Source: Mesorhizobium loti (GTDB taxonomy: Bacteria; Pseudomonadota; Alphaproteobacteria; Rhizobiales; Rhizobiaceae). From it: a DNA stretch of 64,000 bases. Shown here piece by piece: positions 33,836 through 42,017 of this stretch (positions are counted from its first letter, which is position 1; each line of letters starts with the position of its first letter). The notes beneath the pieces were generated by a model that saw only the letters and a list, made by a program, of their open reading frames with translations, searched no databases and was not told the origin of the DNA. The stretch is taken from assembly GCF_003148495.1 (NCBI RefSeq), contig NZ_QGGH01000012.1, positions 1-64,000 of the forward strand, in the 5' to 3' direction. Made by a program: the position numbers and the translations under genes.

Positions 33836-35677
33836 TCATTGACCGTTGCTGGCAGAGGTACGTCTGTCGTGCCGCACCTTGATCCACAGCGTTGTCAAGA
33901 TCGCTGCCGTCACGAGTAGGACGACAAACGCCGAAGCCGCGCTAAGCAGCGGATTGAGCTCGTATTTGATATCGTTCCAAAATTTGAAAGGTAGCGTCAG
34001 CGTCTGCCTTCCGATCATAAACATTGTCACAAGCAGTTCGTCGAACGAAGTTAGGAATGCAAGCAAAGCGGCTGTCAGCAGCGCCGGCTTTAGGAGTGGC
34101 AACGTAACTAAACGGAGAACCTGAATCGGGCGAGCGCCATGAATAGCAGCTGCTGTCTCTAGGGACTGGTCAAAGCCACGCAATGCAGCGGCCATGATGA
34201 CAACAACATAGGGCACCGACAGAAGCACATGGCCGACGACCAGTCCGGCAAAGCTTCCAAGCAAATGGATACGTGCCTCAAACATGTAAAGAGCCGTCGC
34301 GATAACGATAACAGGCACCATAAGAGGCGACAGCGAGAACAGGAACAATGCTCTCTTTATCGGTAGCGTGGTACGCACCAGCCAGAAAGCGCCCATGGTC
34401 CCAATGATCGTGGCAAAGATTGCAGAGACCGCCCCGAGCTTGACAGAGAATAGGAATGACTCGTGCCAATCAGAGGCGTGTAGCAATTTCACCCACCACT
34501 GCAGTGAGATCCCTGGGGGAGGAAATACGACAAACGAGGACGAACTGAATGAAAGCATGAAGACGACGATAAGGGGCGCTGTCAGAAACAGGAGGACGAG
34601 GATCGTGTATGCCCAAAGCCAGCGCGCTCTACGTGACAAGAATGGTTTGGTTATAAAGTGCATCAGGTTTTCTACTGCAGTCAAAGCCGGATGTATTGCC
34701 CGCTTCGCATTTATGAATAACTTATATTGTGAGCGACCATGTCGATTCGTATTGTCGAGAGATGACGACGACCAAATCATTTCGAGCGGGATGAATAGGC
34801 TTGCAAAGAACAGAATTGCGATTGTCATCAGGAGAAGGACAATTGATGACGCGAAGCTAAGCTCGAAGTTTAACAGCGTGGTCATCTGAGTAACGATCAA
34901 CTGCGTTATCATCGCATCGCGCGGCCCACCAAGCAGTGCAGGTGTAATATAGAAACCGATAGCAATGATGAAAATGAGTATCCCAGCAGAAAAGACGGCT
35001 GGCAGCGACAGAGGGAAATAGACGCGCAGAAAGGCTTGCACCGGCTTGGCGCCGAGTATTTGTGCGGCGCGAGCAGTATTGTGGTCTATATGCACCATCG
35101 AGGAGTACATTGTAAAGATTGCCATAGGCAGCAGCACATGCACCATCCCTACAATAACGCCAAAGGTCGTGTTGAGGAGTGGTAGCGGCTCACTGATAAG
35201 TCCGAGCCAGATCAATGTGTTATTTATGGGTCCTTCGCGACCAAGGATGATCATCCAAGCGTACGTCCGAATGAGGAATGCAGTGAACAGCGGCACGAGG
35301 ATGAACAAGGTCACAATCGACAGAGCGCGTGACTCAATCTGAGTCAGCAGGTAAGCAACGGGATAGGCGGTTACCAACGACAGAAGAGTTACGGTAAATC
35401 CGACTTTCAATGTTTGCAGCATGACGCTGAGGTTGGTCTCGTCGGAGAATATCCTCGCATAGTGCGAGAAGGTCAGTTTGCTGCCTTCGACGCTGCCCCA
35501 GAGAACAATCGATAGTGGTATAACAAGGAAGCCAACTAGGAGAACTAGAATCGGCGTGGCGATGATCGTTCCGCGAACCCATCGGCGCGCTAATAGCCCG
35601 TTCAGCGGATTTCGGCTCCTAGACACATTGACAACTGGAGCACCCGCCACTTTTCGTTTTGCCAGCAGAGTGGTCAT
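33836..35677 (-). CDS. Fused two-domain ABC permease (PotB-PotC type)
   Basis: A 613-residue membrane protein joining two BPD permease domains normally made as separate PotB and PotC chains. Domain 1 spans about residues 30-310 with the EAA loop near ARAAQILGAKPVQAFLRVYF; domain 2 spans about 370-600 with its own EAA loop LETAAAIHGARPIQVLRLVT. About 60 hydrophilic residues link them (SSSSLDNTNRHGRSQYK). Around six transmembrane segments are visible in each half. GGAG lies ~9 nt before ATG 35677. The fusion gives one transmembrane chain that would pair with two copies of the ATPase. Confidence 0.9.
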   Translation of the reverse strand: MTTLLAKRKVAGAPVVNVSRSRNPLNGLLARRWVRGTIIATPILVLLVGFLVIPLSIVLWGSVEGSKLTFSHYARIFSDETNLSVMLQTLKVGFTVTLLSLVTAYPVAYLLTQIESRALSIVTLFILVPLFTAFLIRTYAWMIILGREGPINNTLIWLGLISEPLPLLNTTFGVIVGMVHVLLPMAIFTMYSSMVHIDHNTARAAQILGAKPVQAFLRVYFPLSLPAVFSAGILIFIIAIGFYITPALLGGPRDAMITQLIVTQMTTLLNFELSFASSIVLLLMTIAILFFASLFIPLEMIWSSSSLDNTNRHGRSQYKLFINAKRAIHPALTAVENLMHFITKPFLSRRARWLWAYTILVLLFLTAPLIVVFMLSFSSSSFVVFPPPGISLQWWVKLLHASDWHESFLFSVKLGAVSAIFATIIGTMGAFWLVRTTLPIKRALFLFSLSPLMVPVIVIATALYMFEARIHLLGSFAGLVVGHVLLSVPYVVVIMAAALRGFDQSLETAAAIHGARPIQVLRLVTLPLLKPALLTAALLAFLTSFDELLVTMFMIGRQTLTLPFKFWNDIKYELNPLLSAASAFVVLLVTAAILTTLWIKVRHDRRTSASNGQ

Positions 35678-35844
35678 CTTCTTTTGCTCCTCCCTTAACC
35701 ATGCCCGTTTCAAATTCCTCTTAACAGTGGCCAACTGCACAGAAGCAACTTCTGAGATCCAGTTTGTGTTATGCGCCGACCACTTGGCCTGTCTCGTCGA
35801 TCTCAGCATTCTGCAACAGCGCCACATGGTTTTTTGACTTCCCT

Positions 35845-35880
35845 CAAGTGGCGGCCGACGTCTCCATCGACCGCCACTTG
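35845..35880 (-). other. Intercistronic hairpin between binding protein and permease
   Basis: CAAGTGGCGG (35845-35854) and CCGCCACTTG (35871-35880) form a perfect 10-bp stem with a 16-nt loop. No T tract follows on the minus strand. Such hairpins commonly protect the binding-protein mRNA and lower downstream expression in ABC operons. Confidence 0.65.
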
Positions 35881-35998
35881 GAGTCTCCTATCTTATCGGA
35901 CAGGAGTGGTCGGGTTTCGACTGGTCCTGTCGTGCTAGCAATTTAGTACGGTCGCCTCGCAATGCGCTGCAGCGAAGCCTGCAAGAGCGGAAGGCCGA

Positions 35999-37111
35999 TT
36001 ATTTCGCCAACTCCGATTGGCAACGTTCGACCGCATAGTCGAGATTTGTTTTGCCATCGGGCCTGGTCTTTGACCAAAAAGCGTAGTCTTGAGTGATTTG
36101 TTTCTCTGCAATTCCAGGCGCTCCAGGCAGATTCTCAGCGAGGCCTTTCGGAAGAAGTTTGTAAGCGTCTTTGTTTACAACGCCGTAAGGAATTGCTTCG
36201 GCAAAGGCCGCTTGCGCTTCTGCACGGGCGATATAGGCAAGGAACTTAGCAGCGTTTTCTTGATTGGGAGATCCTTTCACGACGACCCAATCGTCGTACT
36301 GCAAGAGGGATTGATCCCAGGACAAAGCTACCGGTGCGCCCTGCCCCTGCAAGCTAACAATTCGCCCATTCCACGCCGAACCCATATCGGCTTCGCCGTC
36401 GATGAGGCTCTGCGGAGCTAAACCACCCTCGTCCCAACCCCACCAGCGTCCGACGTCGGGCGCAATTTTCTTTAGCTTGGCAAAGGCTCGATCAAAGTCG
36501 ATCGGATAAACCTTATCCGGAGCAACGCCGTCTCCCATGAGCACCCCTTCAAGCAAACCGCCGTAAAGAGTGTTGCCGCAATTCGGAACAGCGCGCTTAC
36601 CCGGGAACTTCGCAACGTCGTAAATATCGACCCAGTTCTTGGGATGCTCAATGCCTTGAGGATATTTCTTGGTGCTGTAGGCAGGAACGACAGAGTAAGT
36701 GTGAGAGCGGAATGCATATTCACTTCTCGCCTCTTCCGGGATACCTGACAACGTTTGCTTCGCAAAATAACTGTAATTGATCTTGTCGATAAACCCTTTG
36801 TCGATCCAACCCTGAACTTCACCTCCGCTAATAAACGTAAGGTCAGCTTCAGGCTGTCCAACCTTTACGGAGGCCGTGAGCTTTGCATTTGTTGTAGGAA
36901 CCACCACTATTTTGATACCGGTATCGCGCATAAATGGCTCAAACCATGCCTTCATTCGGGCGTCGTCAAATGCTCCTCCGCCGCCAGTTGTGGTAACCAG
37001 TTCGCCTGTCCCCTTGAGATTATCGGGAATCTCATCTGATAGCGCGACAGATGGGACCGCTGCCAGCAGAAGTGCCGCACTAACTGCAAACTTCATGGTT
37101 GTAATTTTCAT
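35999..37111 (-). CDS. Periplasmic substrate-binding protein, PotD/opine type
   Basis: A 370-residue extracytoplasmic solute receptor. The signal peptide covers residues 1-25 (MKFAVSAALLLAAVPSVALS). Recognisable blocks of the bacterial extracellular binding-protein type include GAFDDARMKAWFEPFMRDTG, DLTFISGGEVQGWIDKG, WGWDEGGLAPQSLIDGEADM, and YAVERCQ near the end. ATG 37111 is supported by AGGGGA upstream; ATG 37201 would add a non-signal extension. It is the first gene of the transporter operon under promoter B, separated from the permease by a 320-bp gap with a hairpin. Ligand unknown. Confidence 0.88.
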   Translation of the reverse strand: MKITTMKFAVSAALLLAAVPSVALSDEIPDNLKGTGELVTTTGGGGAFDDARMKAWFEPFMRDTGIKIVVVPTTNAKLTASVKVGQPEADLTFISGGEVQGWIDKGFIDKINYSYFAKQTLSGIPEEARSEYAFRSHTYSVVPAYSTKKYPQGIEHPKNWVDIYDVAKFPGKRAVPNCGNTLYGGLLEGVLMGDGVAPDKVYPIDFDRAFAKLKKIAPDVGRWWGWDEGGLAPQSLIDGEADMGSAWNGRIVSLQGQGAPVALSWDQSLLQYDDWVVVKGSPNQENAAKFLAYIARAEAQAAFAEAIPYGVVNKDAYKLLPKGLAENLPGAPGIAEKQITQDYAFWSKTRPDGKTNLDYAVERCQSELAK

Positions 37112-37563
37112 TGCTAATTCCCCTGATTTGGATGGGTCAACTCCCGATTGCGTTTTCATTGTGTAGCGACGACGGGAGTGTTGCGCGCGACACATCGGCA
37201 TTTTCTTCTTTTCCTTCCGCGGCTGATTTGAACTTGCGCCTCGGTTAGCTCCCGACCAACACCGGCCTGGATTTCAGGCAACCATCTGGCGGCAGAAACC
37301 TACCGTAGGTCAGGATGCCGCGGCCCTGCGAAGACCGCATGGGCTTGTCAATTGGGAATCTTCGAGACCATTCTTCCGATCCACGAGCGCCGTCGCGGCC
37401 TTCGAACCAACCCTTCATGGGAGCCAAGCCAACCACCGGGTCTGTATTGGGCTTGCCCGAGGTCTGTCGCGCTTGAGTGATACGCGCTCGAGGCCCTCCA
37501 TGCGAATAATCCGGATCAAGTGCGATCGGGACTGCGGAGCGCAACATAGGTCTGGTTCCCTGA
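37112..37563 (-). other. Long 5' leader of the transporter operon
   Basis: About 450 nt separate promoter B from the binding-protein start. A minus-strand frame at 37245-37547 (reading GLAPMKGWFEGRDGARGSEE) is open for 100 codons but matches no family I know, and may be fortuitous or insertion debris. No riboswitch class is recognisable. Confidence 0.4.
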
Positions 37564-37616
37564 TTGTCTTATGTCATTTACTCATTGCACTATATCATTG
37601 TTGTGGGATGGCGCAA
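37564..37616 (-). promoter_or_regulatory. Promoter B with two 17-bp boxes at 21-bp spacing
   Basis: Same layout as promoter A. On the minus strand TTGCGC (complement of 37611-37616), 16 bp, TATAGT (complement of 37589-37594). Boxes on the plus strand are TTGTCTTATGTCATTTA (37564-37580) and TTGCACTATATCATTGT (37585-37601), again 21 bp apart. Drives the binding protein, permease and ATPase, and perhaps the downstream hydrolases. Confidence 0.75.
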
Positions 37617-37951
37617 CATCAAAGATTCCGCTTTTTCGAACGAAGATGGCTCAAAGCCGATCAGATCTTGTTGGAGGGCTTCTCGGCTATGGCGAGGGAC
37701 GATTTCAGTGGGGGCTCAGCGGCACGCGTAGCCCGTCGATGCAATCGAGTGTGCTGGCCGTCTCTTGCCAACGGCTTGATGGCGTGTCCCTGAGCGCTAC
37801 GCAGCGGGTCGGGTGTGAATCGGCGTGCAAAAATTGGATGCCGATCCGGGGTCAGTTTTGGAAACGATGACGTAATTGCTGCCGTCGCTCCTTTGAACGA
37901 AGATTCGGCTGACGGCAAAAGCCGCCGACCATTGAGATCAAGGAGGCCGCA
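37617..37951. other. 335-bp region without a gene
   Basis: Short open frames only. The segment around 37828-37860 (ATTGGATGCCGATCCGGGGT) looks like an insertion-sequence border, and 37860-37951 likely contains the left non-coding end of the IS110 fragment that follows. Confidence 0.35.
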
Positions 37952-38014
37952 GTGAAGCAATATGTCGGATTGGATGTGTCGCAGCGAGAGACCAGCGTTT
38001 GTGTCGTCGATGAT
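37952..38014 (+). pseudogene. IS110-family transposase N-terminal stub, cut by the Tn3-type element
   Basis: From GTG 37952, preceded by AAGGAGG, the frame reads MKQYVGLDVSQRETSVCVVD, the RuvC-like start of an IS110 transposase (with the first catalytic Asp). The coding match ends exactly at the left inverted repeat at 38015. The remainder is not present after the right inverted repeat at 41196. Confidence 0.8.
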
Positions 38015-38073
38015 GGGGCCGGAACAAGATTTGCTTTCCCAGACACGCTAAGGTCGAACGAAGCACGAACATC
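38015..38073 (+). repeat. Left inverted repeat of the Tn3-type element
   Basis: Starts GGGGCCGGAACAAGAT and continues to the ATC at 38071-38073. Pairs with 41138-41196 with four mismatches (positions 5, 17, 39 and 51). Confidence 0.92.
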
Positions 38074-38163
38074 TGTTTGTCCCCTGGATAAGATTACCAA
38101 CTCGATTGCGATCGATCTTGCAGCGACCATAAGCTCGGCTCCTTCATAGCGAGGAGCGAACGA

Positions 38164-41139
38164 ATGGGCCGAAGAAGGCTGGTCAATGCGGCGGAGGCAA
38201 AGGTTCTTTTTGGCTTCCCGGCTGACGAGGATAATCTGCTCCGGCACTATACTCTCGATCCAATTGACAGGTTGAAATGTGAGGTGCGTCGCCGCGCGCA
38301 TAATAAACTGGGCTTCGCCATCCAGCTTTGCGTCATGCGGCATACTGGGCGTCTCTTGGGAGAAGACGAGCAGCCTCATGCGACGGTCATCCGCTACTTG
38401 GCCGACCAGCTCACCGTAGACTCGCGTGATTACGCCATCTATGCGCGTCGGGTGCAGACACGTTTCGAGCACAGCCGTTTCCTGACCGAACATCTCAGCC
38501 TGCACATAGCCAACAAGAACGACCGGCGTGCAGCACTTCTGGCTGCTATCGACGCAGCGGCTGCCGGGGATAAGGGGCACCCGATCGTCACGGCGGTGAT
38601 ATCTGCGTTTCGGCAGCGCGGTGCGCTACTCCCTTCTCAGGCGGCGATCGAGACGATCGGATTGGCCGGTCGCGCCATTGCACGCCGACGCGCAGAAATC
38701 ACACTCCTCGAAGATATCGCCGCCGAGAAGTTGGAAGCGCTCGACGCTCTGCTCCACGTCGATCCGGCTATTGGTCAAACGCGATTCCATTGGCTGCGAT
38801 CAGCGCCAGACGCGCCCGGTGCTTCGAACCTAATTGGACTGACCGAACGAATTGCCTTCCTGCACACGCTCGAAATCGATCCTCAATTGCAGGCGCGTAT
38901 TTCATCTGGACGCTGGGACCAGCTCATTCGGGAGGGCGACGCCACTCCTGCGTGGCTCGCCACAGATTTCGGTGCAAATCGCCGGCGTTCGACGATCGTG
39001 GCGCAGATCATCAAGCTCGGTAAGAAACTCACCGACGATGCCGTAACGATGTTCATCAAGCTGATGGGTCGGTTGTTCTCGCAAGCCAACAATCGCAAAA
39101 AACAGCGGCACATGGACGCTCGGCCGGAGACCTCAAAGATTCTGCGGATGTTCCTCGATACGATATCCGCCCTCCAGGCGGCGAATGATAATGGCGATGA
39201 TGCGATCGAGACACTCGACCGCGAAGTTGGCTGGCCTCGACTGCTTCGGATGAAGCCCGAGCTTGCCGCTATGGTCGAAGACAACGAGGCTTCACCTCTG
39301 GCCTTAGCAGCCGAGCAGTATGCGACCGTCCACAAATATGCGGGTGCGTTCCTGCAGGCGTTGACGTTCCGCTCGACCCGCCGACACGATCCACTTCTTG
39401 CGGCGGTCGGTGTGCTGAAACGCCTCTACTCGGAGAGGCGCCGGACACTCCCGGAGCGCGTCCCGATCACGCACCTCCGCCAAGCCGATCGGAAACTCAT
39501 CTTCGGACAGGAAAAGCCCGATCGGCGTCTTTATGAAATTGCAACACTCGCCGCATTGCGAGACAGGCTTCGTTCGGTCGATGTCTGGGTCGACGGCAGC
39601 CGCTCGTTCCGCCCGATCGATGAGCACCTCATGCCTCGACCAACTTTCACTGCAATGAAGGAAGAAGACCGACTCGGCCTTGGCGTACAAGTTGATGGAG
39701 CGGCCTGGTTGGCTGAAGCTCGCCAAATGCTGGACTTCAACCTCAAACGCCTTGCCTATCGGGCACGAGGCGGAAAGCTCGAAGAGGTTCGTCTTGAAGG
39801 CGGGACGCTGATCGTTTCGCCGACCGTCGGCGAGGTTCCTTCCGCTGCAGAAGATTTGAACGCCGAAATAAGTGACATGTTTCCGCAAATCGAGGTGCCC
39901 GATCTGCTGAGAGAAGTGCACGAATGGACCGGGTTCGCCGACCAGTTCACCCACGTCCGAACTGGGGATGCGCCGCAGAACGTATCCGCCATGCTGGCCG
40001 GCGTTCTGGCTGACGCGACCAACCTCGGTCCGAAGCGGATGGCCAGTGCTTCAAAGGGCATCAGCGCTCATCAGATCGGCTGGATGCGCACCTTCCACGC
40101 TCGATCAGAGACGTATCGCGCAGCGCAAGCCTGCGTGACAGATACACACAGCCGCCATCCGTACTCTCGTCTGTGGGGCAACGGAACGACAGCTTCATCC
40201 GACGGGCAGTTCTTCCGGGCAAGTGATCGAGCCGCCAAACGCGGTGACGTCAATCTACATTACGGCAGCGAGCCGGGATCGAAGTTCTACAGCCACCTGT
40301 CTGACCAGTATGGCTACTTCAGCATCTTGCCCATCAGCCCGACGGAAAGCGAGGCTGCCTATGTGCTCGACGGCCTGTTCGATCAGGACACGATCCTCGA
40401 TATCCAGGAGCATTTCACCGACACCGGCGGCGCAAGCGATCACGTGTTCGGGTTGTTCGCTCTGATCGGCAAGCGGTTCGCACCTCGGCTACGCAATCTG
40501 AGGGATCGGAAGTTCCACACATTCGAGAAAGGCGACGCCTATCCTGCGCTAACCAATCACATCGGTGCGCCGATCAACACGGCATTGATCCTCGATCACT
40601 GGGATGATCTGCTTCATCTTGCGGCGTCGATCACCACCCGCGCCGTTGTGCCCTCGACAATTCTGAAGAAGCTCTCGGCGTCTCCGAAGGAAAGCCAACT
40701 CGCGAGGGCTCTGGGGGAACTGGGCCGCATCGAGCGATCGTTGTTCATGATCGAGTGGTACTCGAGCCCGGCACTGCGACGGCGCTGTCAGGCTGGCCTC
40801 AACAAGGGCGAGGCTGCGCACAAACTCAAGCGCGCCGTGTTCTTCCATGAGCGAGGCGAAATCCGTGACCGATCGTTCGAAAGCCAGGCCTTCCGCGCAT
40901 CCGGCCTCAATCTCGTCGTCAGCGCGATCGTGCACTGGAATACGGTCTATCTCGACCGTGCTGTCGCGCATCTGAAGCAAGCGGGCAAAAACATTCCCGA
41001 CACGCTGCTGAAGCACATCTCGCCGCTCAGTTGGGAACACATCAATCTTACAGGCATCTATGCCTGGGATACCGAGCATCAAATGCCCGAAGGCTTCCGG
41101 TTGCTCAGACTGCCTGCGCGCCGACTTCGCGCAGCTTGA
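38164..41139 (+). CDS. tnpA: Tn3-family transposase TnpA
   Basis: A 991-residue transposase, full length for the family. Residues 1-165 are the DUF4158 DNA-binding region that recognises the inverted repeats (MGRRRLVNAAEAKVLFGFPA). The C-terminal DDE domain includes the block DATNLGPKRMA, then EHFTDTGGASDHVFG (first catalytic Asp near residue 753), ILDHWDDLL, and LNKGEAAHKLKRAVFF (catalytic Glu near 883). No stop or frameshift interrupts it, so it may be active in replicative transposition. The stop codon (41137-41139) enters the right inverted repeat by two bases. Confidence 0.94.
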   Translation: MGRRRLVNAAEAKVLFGFPADEDNLLRHYTLDPIDRLKCEVRRRAHNKLGFAIQLCVMRHTGRLLGEDEQPHATVIRYLADQLTVDSRDYAIYARRVQTRFEHSRFLTEHLSLHIANKNDRRAALLAAIDAAAAGDKGHPIVTAVISAFRQRGALLPSQAAIETIGLAGRAIARRRAEITLLEDIAAEKLEALDALLHVDPAIGQTRFHWLRSAPDAPGASNLIGLTERIAFLHTLEIDPQLQARISSGRWDQLIREGDATPAWLATDFGANRRRSTIVAQIIKLGKKLTDDAVTMFIKLMGRLFSQANNRKKQRHMDARPETSKILRMFLDTISALQAANDNGDDAIETLDREVGWPRLLRMKPELAAMVEDNEASPLALAAEQYATVHKYAGAFLQALTFRSTRRHDPLLAAVGVLKRLYSERRRTLPERVPITHLRQADRKLIFGQEKPDRRLYEIATLAALRDRLRSVDVWVDGSRSFRPIDEHLMPRPTFTAMKEEDRLGLGVQVDGAAWLAEARQMLDFNLKRLAYRARGGKLEEVRLEGGTLIVSPTVGEVPSAAEDLNAEISDMFPQIEVPDLLREVHEWTGFADQFTHVRTGDAPQNVSAMLAGVLADATNLGPKRMASASKGISAHQIGWMRTFHARSETYRAAQACVTDTHSRHPYSRLWGNGTTASSDGQFFRASDRAAKRGDVNLHYGSEPGSKFYSHLSDQYGYFSILPISPTESEAAYVLDGLFDQDTILDIQEHFTDTGGASDHVFGLFALIGKRFAPRLRNLRDRKFHTFEKGDAYPALTNHIGAPINTALILDHWDDLLHLAASITTRAVVPSTILKKLSASPKESQLARALGELGRIERSLFMIEWYSSPALRRRCQAGLNKGEAAHKLKRAVFFHERGEIRDRSFESQAFRASGLNLVVSAIVHWNTVYLDRAVAHLKQAGKNIPDTLLKHISPLSWEHINLTGIYAWDTEHQMPEGFRLLRLPARRLRAA

Positions 41140-41196
41140 TGTTCATGCTTCGTTCGATCTTAGCGTGTCTGGGAAAGCAGATCTTGTTCCGACCCC
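41138..41196 (-). repeat. Right inverted repeat of the Tn3-type element
   Basis: Reverse complement begins GGGGTCGGAACAAGAT. 55/59 match to the left repeat at 38015-38073. Confidence 0.92.
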
Positions 41197-41198
41197 TT

Positions 41199-41610
41199 CT
41201 AGCTAGGAACGGCGTGGTGCTGGTCGAGCAACCATTTGCACCAGAGGAGGACCAGCGGCTGGACCATCTGCCCCATCCAGTCCCGCTCTGTGCGGACGAG
41301 TCGTGCCGAGACGCTGCCTCGCTTGACGGTCTCCGAAATCGATACAAGTGCATCAGCATCAAGCTAGAGAAAGCAGGAGGGCTGACCGAAGCTCTTGCCG
41401 TGTTGCGGCGAGCACGGGAGTTGCGGTTTGGTGTCATGGTCTCGTGCATGATCTCACTCGTCGCTAGCGTTGGCGCCCGCGATAATTCTCGCGGGAGAAG
41501 CAGACTACCCGGATATCAGCGTTCCGGGCGGCATCGAGGGCGACCCTCAGCCCACCCTCGAGACACGCGACGGCCTGTGCCTGCCGCCGGCGCCCGAACT
41601 CTGGGGCTAG
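41199..41610 (+). pseudogene. Dipeptide epimerase (enolase superfamily) C-terminal remnant
   Basis: The frame next to the transposon reads VVLVEQPFAPEEDQRLDHL, VPLCADESCRDAASLDGL and INIKL-like SIKLEKAGGLTEAL, the second half of L-Ala-D/L-Glu epimerases, with the metal-binding EQP and ADES motifs. After about 41450-41485 the frame shifts and continues GEADYPDISVPGG to ELWG and a stop at 41610. The N-terminal half is gone, removed at the Tn3-type element border. It would have interconverted L and D residues in dipeptides. Confidence 0.78.
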
Positions 41611-41629
41611 AGCGTGCTATTGTTCATGC

Positions 41630-41840
41630 GGAAGCATAGCCCACGCAATGGCCTCGACCGATTCGCCGGCTTTCGCCGTGTTGCCTCGACGGTTCGGCGG
41701 CTTTTCTGATCAGGAGCTGAGGCGAAGGCCCATGTGTGCCGGCGGCCAGGACGGCCGGCACACTACTCCACCTTTGTGACTGGCGATGTTTGTCGAGAAT
41801 GACGACGTCGCCCTTCGCCACTGTAGACGAGGACTGTCTC
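41630..41840 (-). pseudogene. IS630-family transposase remnant
   Basis: The minus strand reads KGDVVILD and, after removal of one base, NIASHKGGVV, the DDE-region motif of IS630 transposases. A further piece reads LIRKAAEPSRQ, like the C-terminal region, with an internal deletion. 41841-42017 holds nothing recognisable. Confidence 0.55.
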
Positions 41841-42017
41841 GACACAGAGGTGAAGAGTTCGCCGTTGCTCGGTCCGTCATTGACCCGGGTCGCTGGCTCT
41901 CCCGATCAGGGCGTCCCGTCAGTAGACCGCTCCTCCAATCACCACCTCTCCCGGGCCAACGGTTTGTTCAATCCCCGGCTCCGAAGTCGTGGCCGCAGCC
42001 TACACGGCCGGAGAGGA

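Larger units (their letters stand above)
38015..41196 (+). mobile_element. Minimal Tn3-family element, 3,182 bp
   Basis: Bounded by 59-bp inverted repeats beginning GGGG, identical at 55 of 59 positions. It carries only the transposase gene; there is no resolvase, res site or cargo visible between 38074 and 41137. The 5-bp flanks differ (ATGAT on the left, TTCTA on the right), so no target duplication remains, implying a rearrangement after insertion or recombination between two copies. Confidence 0.9.

Noticed and set aside
34700..34760. Extra copy of the 17-bp regulatory box in the permease gene
   Set aside because: The AT-rich stretch here lacks the TTGnnnTATRTCATT pattern and the 21-bp periodicity.
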